Positions 1 through 11,379 of a DNA stretch of 64,000 nucleotides are shown here, in pieces. A model generated the notes under the pieces. It had not been told where the DNA came from, ran no database searches, and saw only the letters and a program-made list of their open reading frames with translations. Origin of the DNA: Celoporthe dispersa (Eukaryota > Ascomycota > Sordariomycetes > Diaporthales > Cryphonectriaceae); contig WAID01000002.1 of the NCBI GenBank assembly GCA_016584495.1, forward strand, positions 62,001-126,000, written 5' to 3'. How positions within the stretch are numbered: position 1 is the stretch's first letter; every line of letters starts with the position of its first letter. Made by a program: the position numbers and the translations under genes.

Positions 1-3000
1 CTGACCTGTCTCAGACCTCCCTCGTCGGTAGCGGACAGCTTCTCCTTGATCTTGCCGATGAGGCGCGCCGCCTCCTCCGGCGTGACGGTGCCTGCGGGTG
101 CCAGCTTGAGGGTGCTCTCCACCCACGTTGTTGTCTGCGCCGGGACCAGGGCGAAGAGCTCAAGCAGCACCCCGCTGCCGTCAGCAAAGCAGTCCCGAGG
201 GAACGTCATCATCATGCCTGCCAGGATGGCCTTCACCAGTGGTTCGCCTTCTGTCGCCAGCAGCTGCTTCACGGTGGCCTGGATCTGTTGCGCGACGGGG
301 CCCAGCTGCACGTTCGATGAGGCAGGGTTCGCCCCTCCATAGCTCAGCAGGTCGCGCAGGAAGTGGAGCGTTGCCGTCAGGGGGTCACGCTGCTCCAGGG
401 AGTTCAGGGACGAGACGGCGGCCTGGAGGATCGGGCTCAGGAGAGGCGACAGGATCAGCTTCTGCGGGTAGTAGAGAAGCGCGTCCGTCAGGAGGCGGTA
501 GAAGTCCTCGACTATATCCGGAAGCTCGTTGGCCGGTATGTCGCTCATGAAGCGGAGGACATTGGTCGCCTGGTTCTCAAAGAACTTGTATATGTTTTCC
601 GGGATGCTCTGGTCGATGTGATCGCGGTCCTCGGAGAACTCTCTCAGGATGGCGCTCGACGCCCAGAGGAAGGCCCCCTGTTTCGATGCCGCGAATCCCT
701 CTGCGAGCTTGTTGGCCAGCTGCGGCAGCAGGGGTGTGATGCCGGTCCGATATGAGATGACCATGTGCCGCCAACACCTGCAAATTCGCTCGCAGATGGG
801 CGGGAAGTTCAGGAAGTTGTCCATGACTGTGGACAAGACGGGGAAGACCTCTTGCCAGTACTTGACTGCCGGGTCTTCCTGTCCGTGTGGCACCATGGGG
901 ACGACGTTTTGGACGAACAGGGTAAGCAGCTGGACGTGATCTGGGAGGCCGTTAGATAATGGAAGCCTTTGGTAGGCAGGTGCTCGAGGGTGTACTTACC
1001 AGCCAACGCCAGCTTCAGCTTGTCATCCTTGTCGTCAGCGGAGGCCTTGTTGGCCTTGGCCATCAGCCTGTTGACCAGCGGGTCGCAGTACAGCTTCAGG
1101 AGCTTGTAGACCTCCTCGGGCTTCTGCACGCCCACCACGCTGGCAACTCCCTCGGTGATCTCCTCTTGGCTGATCTCTGGCAGTTTGTCGAGGATCTGGT
1201 CATAGAATGTCTGCATCTGGATGACCTGGTCACTCAGCAGGCTTCTGCAGTCGGTGCAGAAATACTTGATGGCCACGGCAGCCGCCCTGATGATCTCCTT
1301 GGAGTCTGCCTGGAACGAGGTGACGATGTAGTTGAACTGCGGCTGCAGGAACTCGGGATGCTCTGCTGTCCACTCGGTGTACCGCCCGAAGACCATGATA
1401 GTGGCGAAGCGCAGCTTCTCGTGGCTGGGCATCTGCACCAGCAACGGCATCAGCTGGGGCAGGACGGTGCTCTCGTCCCTGTCCACCATCCGGCCCAGAG
1501 CGCGCATGCCGAACACCGGGGCTTCGAGTTCTTGCCAGTGGGGTACTGACGCCGCTGTGGCCTGGCTGGCATACTTGTGCATCCAGACCTTGATAGACTC
1601 GAGCACCTTGTTCAGGCAGTCTGAGATGCCCAACACCTCGCAGCAGTCCTTCAGCGTGTCGCCCATCTCATGTCTGAACTCTCGGAACTTCTCTTCCTCC
1701 CTCACGGTCTCCGTCGAATAGGTCCAGCTCGTTTCCGCTCTCAGATTCAGGGTACTGCAGGTGCTTGAGGATGACGTCCACCAGCTTGGCGAAGACGTCG
1801 TAAAGCTGCATCCTGGCCTCGACGTACTTGTCCAGCACCACGTACTGCTTCAGCTCGTACCAGAATGTGAACGTGTGCCCGATCACGTCCCTGTCCTTGT
1901 CTCTTGCGCAGCATTCCAAGACGGTCTCGACCAGGGGCCGGAAGTGTATTGGCTCACGGGCGATGATCACGGCCCAGGAGATGCCAGCTTCTGCGAAGAG
2001 GCGGGTCACTGCCCTGAAAGCCTCGACGTCCTCATCATCGGCAGCCTTCTGCATCCGCGCTCTTATCTCAACTATCCGCGGCAGGAGGATCTGAATAGTC
2101 TCAACGTTGTCGTCGACATCCCGTGTCTCACGGCACATCGCCCCAAGACAGTCGGCAGCGGCTTCCAGGCAGTCGTCGCTTGCCAGAGCGTTGATGACGA
2201 TATTGAGCAGGGAAGAGCCGACCACAGCGGCAATGGGTACTTCGCGCAGCCATGAGGTGATACATTCCATCAGCTGCGGGTTGCGGGCAGCAGCTTCTGT
2301 GTCGAACTGTTAAAAAAAAAAAAGCTGTAGCGGCGTTCTGGTGAGATATCACAAACCTGATGTCTGGGCGTAGTTGATGAGAATATTAACGACTTGCTCG
2401 GCGTTGTCGGTTAACAGTTCGGTCGTTCTCTCCGTCAGCTCGTCTTCCTGTCATTCCAGCCGGATTAGAGATTGTACCGTCCTTCAGGTTACCAAGAGAG
2501 GGTCGTCGGGGCGGGTGTTCAGGTCGTCGTCTGGCGATCCACATACAGAGAGGTTTATCTTGCGGCCTTCGGTCACCTCCTCGGGGAGCACTCTGAGGAA
2601 ATCCAGGATGGCTGCATGGCTCTGCACGTCGCTTCCGAGCGCTGCAACAACGGTGGGCAAGACATCCTTCCAGGTCCTCATCTGTATCGCCAGAATGGCC
2701 AGGCAGACACAGAGCTGCACCCGAACTGGCCTGGGTCCCGCAGCGAACTTTTTTCAGGAGCAGCAGAAGCTGGTCACGGAGAGCGGGCCAGTCGCCCTCA
2801 GGAACCTGGGTGGCCAGGTCATAGGTGATCTGGTCAGGAACAGTCAGCCCGGCTCTGATGTACGGTACGATCAGTGTTTCCACCTCCACGCAGTATGTAC
2901 CTTTCCCTTCAGCGTTGTCGCGGCGAACAGTGAGGCTTCGGCGTCGGCGCTCGATTGGAGGATGGTAAGGGTCGTCGTCCAGGCATTATTCTAAGGAGAG

Positions 3001-3204
3001 AAAGAGAGAGACAACAGGCATTAGCTATCTGATCATGGCCGGGCGAGAGCTACCAGCGCAGACGATCCTCCTTACCGATTTTTGGAACTTGCCGAGGTAG
3101 TCCATCGCAGCTTTCTTCTTGTCAGGCTCCCCGCCGCGCATGGTCGTCATGGCCGCCAGAATCGTCTCTAGGGCGAAGGAGTCGGAGGCGCCATTCGCAG
3201 CCAT
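1..3204 (-). CDS. MTR10: MTR10-type nuclear import karyopherin (transportin-SR family), 3' end cut by window
   Basis: Importin-beta superfamily receptor. In yeast, Mtr10 imports the SR-like protein Npl3 in a Ran-GTP-dependent way. I read six exons: 3204-3076, 2990-2901, 2829-2547, 2447-2357, 2296-1000 and 940-<1, all with GT-AG introns and matching phases. They give about 942 residues; the family is about 970, so only about 30 C-terminal residues are missing. Recognisable blocks are FAATTLKGK in exon 2, QLCVCLAILAIQM in exon 3, LMECITSWLREVP at the exon 5 start, FREFRHEMGDTLKDC mid-gene, and FLWASSAILREFSEDR then MMMTFPRDCFADGSGV in the last exon. The start is the ATG at 3204; the frame runs further upstream without an ATG. 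Two +1 frameshifts break exon 3 (T run 2749-2754) and exon 5 (CCC 1699-1701). The protein is well conserved on both sides of each, so assembly indels are likelier than a pseudogene. Confidence 0.9.
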
Positions 3205-4104
3205 CTTGATCTGTTGCGCGTGCGACACTCGAAGCCGTCAGGGAGGAGGGTCGGACAGTAGGGGCGGCGGTGGAGGTCTGGGGATTTGTGACGCGGGGGA
3301 GCAGCAAGGCTGCCTGAGGGAGAGAGGGGCGCGCAGGGCAGAGCGGGAATTCGGTCGAGGCCTGATGTCGCTGCACAGTAAGTGCTACCCCAGGCTGGCG
3401 TCGAGGGTGCTGAGTACGATGAGTATTATGTGGTGAGAAAGCGAAGGAAGGAAGGCCTGTTGGCAGGTTGATTCGCCAAACCGATATCTGATGTTTTTTG
3501 AGAGAGAAGCAAAATGCCCCTCCTACAGCAGCGAACAAACGTCAGTTAGGAAATTCAAGGCTCACTAACGATCCGCCCACAGCGGCAGAACAGCTGCCAA
3601 CTTGGGCTGCAAAACATCCCTGTCCCCTGTCAGATGACAGGAACAAGTCCTTGAAAGGGCGGCGGCCTGAATTTACATATGGCAAATAATATAAACCTTT
3701 TTTTTTTAACATCCTAACACGAAAAAAAAAAAATCGGAAAGCTCAAATAGCCTTTCATGATTTCTGCTTTGTATGTGAACACAGACTGTCTAATCCTAAT
3801 AGCATTTGTGGATTTTTTTTCTGTGTTGAAGAACCGGGAAGAGTTCGAGGCTGCGCCTGGGCGTGCAAGGGTTGTCATAGCGCTGGCAGCCCCCGGCAGG
3901 CAACTAAGCCGCCCAACTGAAGAAGCTCTGCGAATTCGCGACCGCAGCGCGCGGCATCAGGGCTCAAGATTCCTCGCGCCGCAAGGACCAACCTGCCCGA
4001 ACGACACCAATCGACACAGAATTTGCAGACATCACAGCTCGACCGGTCCATAGTTCCACCTCTGAAGCCTCATTTCTATCTCCGTCAGCCGAACCACCGC
4101 GATC
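3205..4104. promoter_or_regulatory. Shared upstream region of MTR10 and SmE
   Basis: About 900 bp between two divergent start codons, so it must hold the promoters and 5' UTRs of both genes. It is mixed in composition, with poly-A/T tracts near 3700 and 3722. Only short overlapping reading frames occur and none resembles a known family. I see no motif that I could name as a specific binding site. Confidence 0.5.
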
Positions 4105-4519
4105 ATGACTGGACGAGGAGGCGGCGGTGGCCGTCGCGTTCTTCTGCCCCCGATCAACTTCATCTTCAAGCTGCTCCAGCAGCACTCAACCGTACAGATC
4201 TGGCTATACGAGCAGGTATATCTCCGCCAAAACCCCGGAATACTACGAGTAATACCACTGACCTGCATTCCTCTGATCAGCTTGCTATCCGCATCGAGGG
4301 AAAGATCCGAGGGTTTGATGAGTTTATGAACCTGGTGGTTAGTGACCCTTCCCCGGCTAGATTGCGCTTCCTTGGCTGACCGTGGTGCACGAACAGATTG
4401 ACGATGCGGTCGAGGTGCGGCAGGTGACGAAGGCGAACGACAAGGAGACGCGGAGGGAACTAGGCCAAATCCTGCTGAAGGGCGACAATGTGTCTCTGAT
4501 CCAGAGTGTGTCGGGCTAG
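4105..4519 (+). CDS. SME1: Small nuclear ribonucleoprotein E (Sm core protein SmE)
   Basis: SmE is one of seven Sm proteins that form the ring on U1, U2, U4 and U5 snRNAs in pre-mRNA splicing. Three exons, 4105-4215, 4281-4337 and 4397-4519, splice in phase 0 to 96 residues, close to the usual 92-96. The N-terminal glycine-rich stretch is followed by LLPPINFIFKLLQQ (about residues 13-26), the Sm1 block with GKIRGFDEFMNLV at the exon 2 end, and the Sm2 block ILLKGDNVSLI near the C-terminus. Introns of 65 and 59 bp have GTATAT/CAG and GTTAGT/CAG ends. The stop is TAG at 4517. It is divergent from MTR10 and convergent with the cyclo-ligase. No lesion is seen. Confidence 0.95.
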
Positions 4520-4720
4520 TTCTACACAATGCGAGACAGGGAGCAAGAGTTTGAGCGTCGGAAGCCTGCGCAGCATGTGATTTCGAGGAACACGGTGACG
4601 AAAGAGAAAGTTGGATGCCCATATCATCGACCACCATGTGCGGTCTAAGAGTTCTGAAGAAAGGCCCGGGAAAGGGGGGAAAGGGGGGAGGGGAGGGCGG
4701 CGGTGCTTTGGAATGAGGAT

Positions 4721-5538
4721 TCAGTCTATCTGATCTGGTACGACTGTTTTCCCATCCCCCAATATCAGCCCATGGAGAGGCTGGTCCAGAGGTCCAACAG
4801 GGACCTCTTCGTTCCCGGAGGACAGGAACTGCTCTCTGAGGCCCAGGCCGTAGAGCGATACTGAAGGTCTCTTCACGCCTAAGCCCTCCAGCTTCTCAGC
4901 ATACCGTTCGAGAAATAAATCATAGAAACCCCTTCCATGTCCCATCCGCCTGATCTCGTTTGAGCGGGGGGCAAGATCGAAAAGCCACACCCGGCATCAG
5001 GATGAGATCCAGGATCGCCTCCTCAGACTGGTGCTCATCAGGACCGCCCAGTATCCTCTGTCTCTGGTGAACAGTGGCGGGATCTATGCTTGGGATGCCC
5101 CATCTGTCCCTCCTGAGGGACTCATAGTCCTCAACATCTTTCAGCCGCACCATATCCATGACCCTGGAAGGTATGTCCGGGTTTGATGGGAAGGGCGACC
5201 TGTGCAGGTAGGGGACGAACACGTGCTTTCCCGAGGCGAGCGCATGCCTCACGACCTCGTCCGTCTGGACCTCCGCCGAGGGCATGGACAGAAACACGCT
5301 GATGCGACCTGCGTCGACGTAGGGCTTGAAGCCCAACAGGGCCTGGTGGATGGCATGGCCTAGATGGAACAGATTGCTTACTCAGTGCCGGCAAGGTACT
5401 TCCGCCTGGTCTGGAATACGTACTCTGCTCCTTTATGGACTCCTGCGGGAGGGCAGCCAGTCTCTGCTTCATGGCAGACCGCAGCTGTTGCTTTGCGGCA
5501 GACAGGGCGGCGTTCATCTCTAGCTCCTCGCCGCTCAT
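4721..5538 (-). CDS. FAU1: 5-formyltetrahydrofolate cyclo-ligase (MTHFS family)
   Basis: Converts 5-formyl-THF to 5,10-methenyl-THF with ATP, returning the storage folate to one-carbon metabolism. Exon 1 (5538-5424) encodes the N-terminal helix with AAKQQLRSAMKQRL. A 64 bp intron (5423-5360, GTACGT...TCTAG) splits an AGC codon. Exon 2 carries ISVFLSMPSAEVQTDEVV, the DLILMPGVAF strand, the glycine-rich nucleotide site MGHGRGFYD and a C-terminal VPVGPLDQPLHGLILGDG. Length is 250 residues if one extra base is discounted. Reading shifts frame in the run at 4980-4983 (one base too many), between MPGVAF and DLAPRSNEIRRMGHG. Conserved sequence on both sides suggests a sequencing error. The ATG at 5538 was chosen; a second in-frame ATG lies at 5517. 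Confidence 0.87.
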
Positions 5539-5686
5539 CTGTGCGACGGCGTGGATGTAGCAAGAAATTCAAGGTGGCGGTGAAGACAGGCCAGGGCGGA
5601 CGGCGCCGAGATCGCAGGGTCAAAAGCGCCGGCTCCTGCAAGGCATCAAGATCGGGGTCCGTAGGGCTGGGCGATAGCAGAGCGCC

Positions 5687-5717
<31 letters not shown>

Positions 5718-7265
5718 CTGGCGTGCGCTCCTGTGTCCACAAGGCTAAGGCCTGGGTCGGAAAAGGCCTTGGAAGTATAATATCGTAGCGGCAAGAGCGC
5801 AAATTGAAATTTATGCCCTGAATTTTTTTTTTTATGGGCGTCCAGACTCCACCGTCTTTGTTGCGGTACCTCCGTCAGCTGATGAGCAGATGACCCTGTT
5901 GGGAGATTTCTTTGGGCAACCGCACCCTAAAAGCACCTGACGGCTGTTGGATGCCAGGCAGATCTCATGAAGAGATCACTCGGCACTCATAAAAAGCTCG
6001 GGCCCTCTTGTTCATCTGTGGAGGAACAGCCCACGGAGCAAGGTTTAAAGTTTGGTTCTGGATATCTTATCAGATCTTGAGTGACCAGAGAGAGGGCCAT
6101 CCCGCTGCCCCTGGGCCCTGAGGGCATCTGCTGGGCCATCCTGTGGTCTATGCTGCATGCGGCATGACGCACTCTTGTGATCGTGCATGTTTGGGGTTCC
6201 CTGTCGTGAGAAGCGTCCTTGCTGTGCGCTGTTGCCGCCGGCATTTCCTAGAGGCGCCCTGGGGTTGTCTCTGCTGGCATTTTGGAGTGTATCCAGAAGA
6301 GAAAATAGAGCCTCGAGATCTCAGCGACTCTTCAGCTTGACTCGGCGACTTGGTAGCGGGGAAAACTGCTAAATCCAGAAAAGGAAAGAAAGAAAAAAAA
6401 ACCAAGAAAGAAAAAAACCGGCTTTCCACTTACCCGAAAACATCTTCTAACCCACGTTTCCACCATGCATTGGCTATCACCTGGCTATCATCACCTTTCT
6501 GCAGCAGTACCCACCAAAACCTGCAATCCTTCTTGCGTGCCAATCTTTTTTTTTTTCTTTTTTTTCCTTTCTTTGCCCCCTCTGGCCTTCTCCTCTGGGC
6601 ACGTCCTGGCTTCTGCCACTTCCCTCTGTGCAACCACCACAGGCGCTAGGCCCTCTGCCCCTCTACGGCAGGCTACACAGGCCCATCGACCCCCTTCCGT
6701 CATACTATGTATGGTACATGCAGTAGCACTACAGGCTGCAGTCTTCTCTCGCCTCGTTCCGAATCCTGGTCGCGGCTAGCATAGGTCGAGCGAGGCCTGC
6801 AGGTCGGCTCCGGTCCACGCACCTTTCTTGTACCACGGTACACCGTCTGGTCGCCCACGCGGCCCCCCTTCCTCGTTTTTTTTTCGGTCTCGTCGACTCT
6901 CTCTGGGGTGGGTGGCACGGCGTGTGGGTGGATGGGGTGTCCACTTTGACCGTCAACCTGTCCATCATTTCTACCTGCAGACTGCCGAAACTCTCTCAGG
7001 TCAGCCGCGCAGACAACATCTTGGCTCCTCGCAAAAAAGAAGAAAAAAAGAATCTCTCTGCGCAGGCCTCGTGCCACCTGCTACGACTAGCCCGCTCTCT
7101 CCTGGGTCTCTTGGTCCTTGCGACATCCACCGTCCTGCGCCTCTCGCCCCCTGCCCATGCGCGCACCTGTCCTCCGGTGGGGCGTCCCATGCTAGATCAT
7201 CATATCACCGGATCAGATTAGATCTTTCCAGTCGTCAGTTGCCCGGCGCTGTGGGCTTGTCGCTT
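5539..7265. other. Intergenic region upstream of the OPT gene
   Basis: About 1.7 kb without a supportable gene. It holds a CT microsatellite at 5687-5710, A-rich tracts around 6365-6420, T-rich tracts at 6546-6570 and pyrimidine-rich sequence up to the OPT start, as expected for a fungal promoter and 5' UTR. Short reading frames on both strands overlap each other and are compositionally biased; none looks like a protein family. Confidence 0.6.
5687..5710 (+). repeat. (CT)12 microsatellite
   Basis: Uninterrupted CT dinucleotide run upstream of the cyclo-ligase start codon. Confidence 0.95.
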
Positions 7266-10200
7266 ATGAAGCCGCATCAAGCAGCAGCAGGTCGTGCCCG
7301 TTCCCCCTCCTCCTCCTCCGGACCCCCACCAGCAGGCGACCCGGTGGGCGACGAGGCTGCTCACAGCCACTCAGGCCACGCCGCCCGACCCCCTCGTCCG
7401 TCAGAAACAGACCCCCATCCTCCTCATCCCAGTCACGCTCGGCTTCCAGCTCAGCCCGAGCGGCTCTCGTCACCACCAGCACCACCACCACCCACACCAT
7501 CCTGGGGGGGTCGCCTGCCTGTCTCCTCTGTTCCTGGCACAGTTCCCACTGCAGCCCGTAATCCTCGCCCCACGCACTCGCACCCTCCATCACAGTGGGC
7601 CGCTCCGCCGCCTGCTCTTTCAGGCTCATCTCACCCGTCCGACCACGCCCTGTCCGACCTCAAAACCGACGAGCCTTCTCTGCCTCCTGCGCCTCCTGAT
7701 GCCTCTCCTGTCGTCACACATGGCACGGCGTTCGAGTCTCTCTACCGCTCAGCATACCCAGGCCCGCAGGGCACCGATACAGCCCAAGATACCACCACCG
7801 CCGACGACGTCCCTATGCAGCTGCTAAACAAGGCGCCACCCTTCCTGCGCTCCTCGCCGAGCTTCAGGCCGTCAGCCTACGGCGCCGTGCCTCTCGGGAC
7901 GTCGGGCACTCCGGACACATCCGAGGATGGGACCGAGAGTGGCGAGGGCGACGGCGACGGCGACAGCACTGCAAACGGGGTCACGATGCCGAGCAGGTCC
8001 ACGTCGTCGCTGCAGAAGACGAGGTCCGGTAGGCTGGCAGCACGGTCCACAGAAGAGCTGGCAAACACGACGGTCTCTGGTGGGATAGAGGGGCGCTTCG
8101 GCGTCGTCGAGTCATCCCTGGCCGGTGACGTCCTCGAGGACCCAAAGAGTGTCGATAGCGACGGGGACGATGATGAGGGCGCCGGTGTCTCGCTCCCGCC
8201 AGACGACGACGACGAGGATCCACCAGACAACTCCCCATACCCTCAGGTCCGGGCGTCTGTCGCACCCTTTGACAACACGACCCTGTCCATATCAACACCC
8301 CGGATGTGGACCCTAAGCGTCCTGTTCTCCATCCTCGGGTCATCAACAAATCTTTTCTTTTCCCTGAGATACCCCAGTGTGTCCATCACACCAGTCATAG
8401 CGTTATTACTCGTCCACCCTCTCGGCCTGCTGTGGGACCTAGCCCTTAAGCGCCGAGATGACCCCCGGGAAGACTTTGTCGACGGTGTTCTTACCACGGG
8501 CCAGCGGCCGTCGACCCCTTCGGCCGACGGCGTTCCCGTCCTGAGGTCGACACCACGGGGGCGGCTCGGGCGCCTCCGGCTCTGGCTTGCACAGGGCCGG
8601 TGGAACGAGAAGGAGCATGCCTGCGTCTACGTCAGCAGCAATGTCTCCTTTGGCTTTGCCTTTGCCACCGACGTGATCGTCGAGCAGACACAGTTCTACC
8701 ACCAGGAGGCCAGCATCGTCTACCAGCTACTCCTAACGCTATCCACGCAGATCCTAGGCTACGCCTTTGCCGGCCTCACCAGGCGCTTCCTCGTGCGGCC
8801 GAGCGGCATGATCTGGCCCAGCACGCTCATGTCTGCGGCCATGTTCACAACGCTGCACAAGGAGGAGAACAAGCCGGCAGACGGGTGGCGCATCAGCCGG
8901 TGGAAGTTTTTCTACATCGTCTGGACCACGGCGTTCCTCTTCTACTTCTTCCCGGGCCTGCTGATGCCGGCCCTCAGCTACTTCAACGTCATCACCTGGT
9001 TCGCGCCCAAGAGCGTCGTGGTCGCCAACCTCTTTGGTGTCAGCTCCGGCCTGGGCCTGTTCCCGGTGACGTTCGACTGGGCCCAGATTGCCTACATCGG
9101 GAGCCCCCTGCTCACACCCTTCTGGGCCGCGGTGAACGTCTTTGGCGGCCTGGTCATCGTGATGTGGATCGTGGCCCCGATTGCCTACTACAGCAACTGG
9201 CTGTACTCGTCCTACATGCCGATGGTGTCGGCGGCCGTCTTTGACAACACAGGCAAGGTCTACGACGTCAGCAGGATCCTGACCAAGGACTTTGTGTTTG
9301 ACCGGGCGGCATACCGCAGCTACAGCAGGGTCTTCCTGCCGGTCACGTATGTCCTCAGCTACGGTGTGCAGTTTGCCGGGCTCGCGGCGCTGCTCACGCA
9401 TACCGCATGCTGGCACGGGAGGGACATCATGAACCAGTGGAAGCGATCGCTGCAGGAGGCCAGGGAGGAGCCGCAGGCCGCGTACCAGCCGCTCTCGGAC
9501 GAGCCCGAGGACCTCCGCAGGAGGACATCACAGGAGCCGGGCACCAGACAGCGCCGGAACCTCCCAAACTTCAACCCCGAGGACCTGATGATGCGGGAGG
9601 ACGTGCACAACCGGCTGATGAAGAGGTACAAGGACGCGCCGATGACATGGTACCTGCTTACCTTTGTCACCATGCTGATGGTGGGCATCTTTGTCGTGGA
9701 GTACTACCCGGTGCACCTGCCGTGGTACGGGCTGCTGCTGGCCCTGGGGATCTGCACGGTCCTCTTCATCCCCATCGGCATCATCATGGCGGTCACGAAC
9801 CAGCACAGCAGCATCTACCTCATCTGCCAGCTGGTCTGCGGCGCCGTCTTCCCCGGGCGGCCGGTCGCCAACATGGTCTTCGTCACGTACGGGTACATCT
9901 CGTCGGCCCAGGGCGTCAAGTTCGCGGCAGACCTGAAGCTCGGCCACTACATGAAGATCCCGCCGCGCACCCTCTTCTGGGTCCAGATGGTGGCGACCAT
10001 CATCTCGTCGCTGACCCAGATCGGCGTGCTGAACTGGATGTTTGCCCACGTCCCGGGCATCTGCACGAGCGAGGCGATCAACGGCTTCACCTGCCCGCTG
10101 GCGCGGGTGCACTTCAACGGCTCCATCCTCTGGGGCGTGGTCGGCCCGAGCGAGTTCTTTGGCGTCGGCGCGACGTACCGACCGCTGGTGTGGTGCTTCC

Positions 10201-10607
10201 TGATCGGCGCGATCGCACCGATCCCGCTGTACTTTTACGGCCGCAACAGGAAGCACAGCATCGTGCGCAAGATCAACCTGCCGGTGCTGCTGGGGTCGCT
10301 GAGCTGGATCCCGCCGGCGACGGGCCTCAACTTCTCGGTGTGGGCGGTCGTGTGCTACGTCTTCAACTACCTCATCAAGAACCGCGCACAGGCGTGGTGG
10401 GCTAAGTACACCATGACCCTGAGCGCGGCGCTCGACTCGGGCCTGGCCTTTGGCATCGTGATCGTCTTCTTCGGGTTTATCTACCCCGGCGTGACCAAGA
10501 ACTTTAGATGGTGGGGCACAGAGGTGTACAAGCAGGGCTGTGACTGGCAGGCCTGCTCGTACAATACCGTGCCTGAGGGTGGTCGCTTTGGGCCTGACAC
10601 ATGGTGA
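7266..10607 (+). CDS. Oligopeptide transporter, OPT superfamily
   Basis: Proton-coupled membrane transporter for small peptides or related substrates, at the plasma membrane or vacuole. A single exon encodes 1113 residues from the ATG at 7266 to TGA at 10605. The first ~290 residues are Pro/Ser/His-rich and probably disordered, followed by an acidic patch and the conserved SPYPQVRASV segment before the first helix (around residue 347). Many hydrophobic segments follow. Family marks are NEKEHACVYVSSNVS (about residue 447), the loop RYKDAPMTWYLLTF and the OPT signature DLKLGHYMKIPPR (about residue 888). The usual NPGPF before KEH is not present. The frame is open upstream to about 6828 but without a convincing ATG and in pyrimidine-rich sequence, so 7266 was chosen; a later start is possible. 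The substrate cannot be told from sequence. Confidence 0.9.
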   Translation: MKPHQAAAGRARSPSSSSGPPPAGDPVGDEAAHSHSGHAARPPRPSETDPHPPHPSHARLPAQPERLSSPPAPPPPTPSWGGRLPVSSVPGTVPTAARNPRPTHSHPPSQWAAPPPALSGSSHPSDHALSDLKTDEPSLPPAPPDASPVVTHGTAFESLYRSAYPGPQGTDTAQDTTTADDVPMQLLNKAPPFLRSSPSFRPSAYGAVPLGTSGTPDTSEDGTESGEGDGDGDSTANGVTMPSRSTSSLQKTRSGRLAARSTEELANTTVSGGIEGRFGVVESSLAGDVLEDPKSVDSDGDDDEGAGVSLPPDDDDEDPPDNSPYPQVRASVAPFDNTTLSISTPRMWTLSVLFSILGSSTNLFFSLRYPSVSITPVIALLLVHPLGLLWDLALKRRDDPREDFVDGVLTTGQRPSTPSADGVPVLRSTPRGRLGRLRLWLAQGRWNEKEHACVYVSSNVSFGFAFATDVIVEQTQFYHQEASIVYQLLLTLSTQILGYAFAGLTRRFLVRPSGMIWPSTLMSAAMFTTLHKEENKPADGWRISRWKFFYIVWTTAFLFYFFPGLLMPALSYFNVITWFAPKSVVVANLFGVSSGLGLFPVTFDWAQIAYIGSPLLTPFWAAVNVFGGLVIVMWIVAPIAYYSNWLYSSYMPMVSAAVFDNTGKVYDVSRILTKDFVFDRAAYRSYSRVFLPVTYVLSYGVQFAGLAALLTHTACWHGRDIMNQWKRSLQEAREEPQAAYQPLSDEPEDLRRRTSQEPGTRQRRNLPNFNPEDLMMREDVHNRLMKRYKDAPMTWYLLTFVTMLMVGIFVVEYYPVHLPWYGLLLALGICTVLFIPIGIIMAVTNQHSSIYLICQLVCGAVFPGRPVANMVFVTYGYISSAQGVKFAADLKLGHYMKIPPRTLFWVQMVATIISSLTQIGVLNWMFAHVPGICTSEAINGFTCPLARVHFNGSILWGVVGPSEFFGVGATYRPLVWCFLIGAIAPIPLYFYGRNRKHSIVRKINLPVLLGSLSWIPPATGLNFSVWAVVCYVFNYLIKNRAQAWWAKYTMTLSAALDSGLAFGIVIVFFGFIYPGVTKNFRWWGTEVYKQGCDWQACSYNTVPEGGRFGPDTW

Positions 10608-10679
10608 TGGTCTGCTCCTCGCAATGGCATCTTGGGGGAGGGGGAGGGGAGCAGCTGCTGTGTCACAACATCATCTCCT

Positions 10680-10681
<2 letters not shown>

Positions 10682-10711
<30 letters not shown>
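10682..10711 (+). repeat. (CA)n microsatellite
   Basis: About 30 bp of alternating CA just after the OPT stop codon, in its presumed 3' UTR. Confidence 0.95.
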
Positions 10712-10714
<3 letters not shown>

Positions 10715-11014
10715 CACATACTTATACACAGCAGGGACTGGAAACCCAAAACAAAAAAAAAATCTAGAGCATACGCATGAGACATGATTAGACGGATTGG
10801 TATGATAACCTGCGAGAGGGGGGGGCTCTGCCCTTTCCTTTTTTTTTTTCTTCTTTTTTTTGTTCTTTCTGTGCATTGAACCCGGGCAGAGCGGACTGAT
10901 TGAATTCGGGCAGAGTGGACTGCAAAGTTCCTACATTTCGGCTAGGGTGGTTTTGTTTTTGCCTCCTTTTCTCTTTTGTCCCGGCCAAAAGAGGGCCTGA
11001 TAGACACACATAAA

Positions 11015-11057
<43 letters not shown>
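11015..11057 (+). repeat. (AC)n microsatellite
   Basis: About 43 bp of alternating AC in the spacer between the convergent OPT and GNAT genes. Confidence 0.95.
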
Positions 11058-11058
<1 letters not shown>

Positions 11059-11230
11059 ATTGAAAATACATCCTCAAATAGAGAACGACATGGGAGGGAC
11101 AAGTTCTAAATATTCGGCATATAGATCATCAACAACAGCATATTCAGCACCAGATCTTAAGTATCAGCTGTCCATTCTCTTCTTGACAAAAAGAAAAAGA
11201 AGAAAAAAACTATGACATCTACCTATCTAG

Positions 11231-11340
<110 letters not shown>

Positions 11341-11379
11341 ATGTTCGTCCCCGCGAGGCCACCCTCGCCCCCACCCAAG

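Noticed and set aside
128..2994. Several plus-strand reading frames of 100-200 codons opposite MTR10
   Set aside because: They are shadows of the conserved minus-strand exons and have no independent support.
6828..7265. N-terminal extension of the OPT protein
   Set aside because: The frame is open by chance in pyrimidine-rich sequence, has no suitable ATG and gives compositionally odd protein.
8600..10405. Long second-frame and minus-strand reading frames within the OPT gene
   Set aside because: High-GC third positions of the OPT gene leave other frames open; their translations are arginine, alanine and histidine-rich without motifs.
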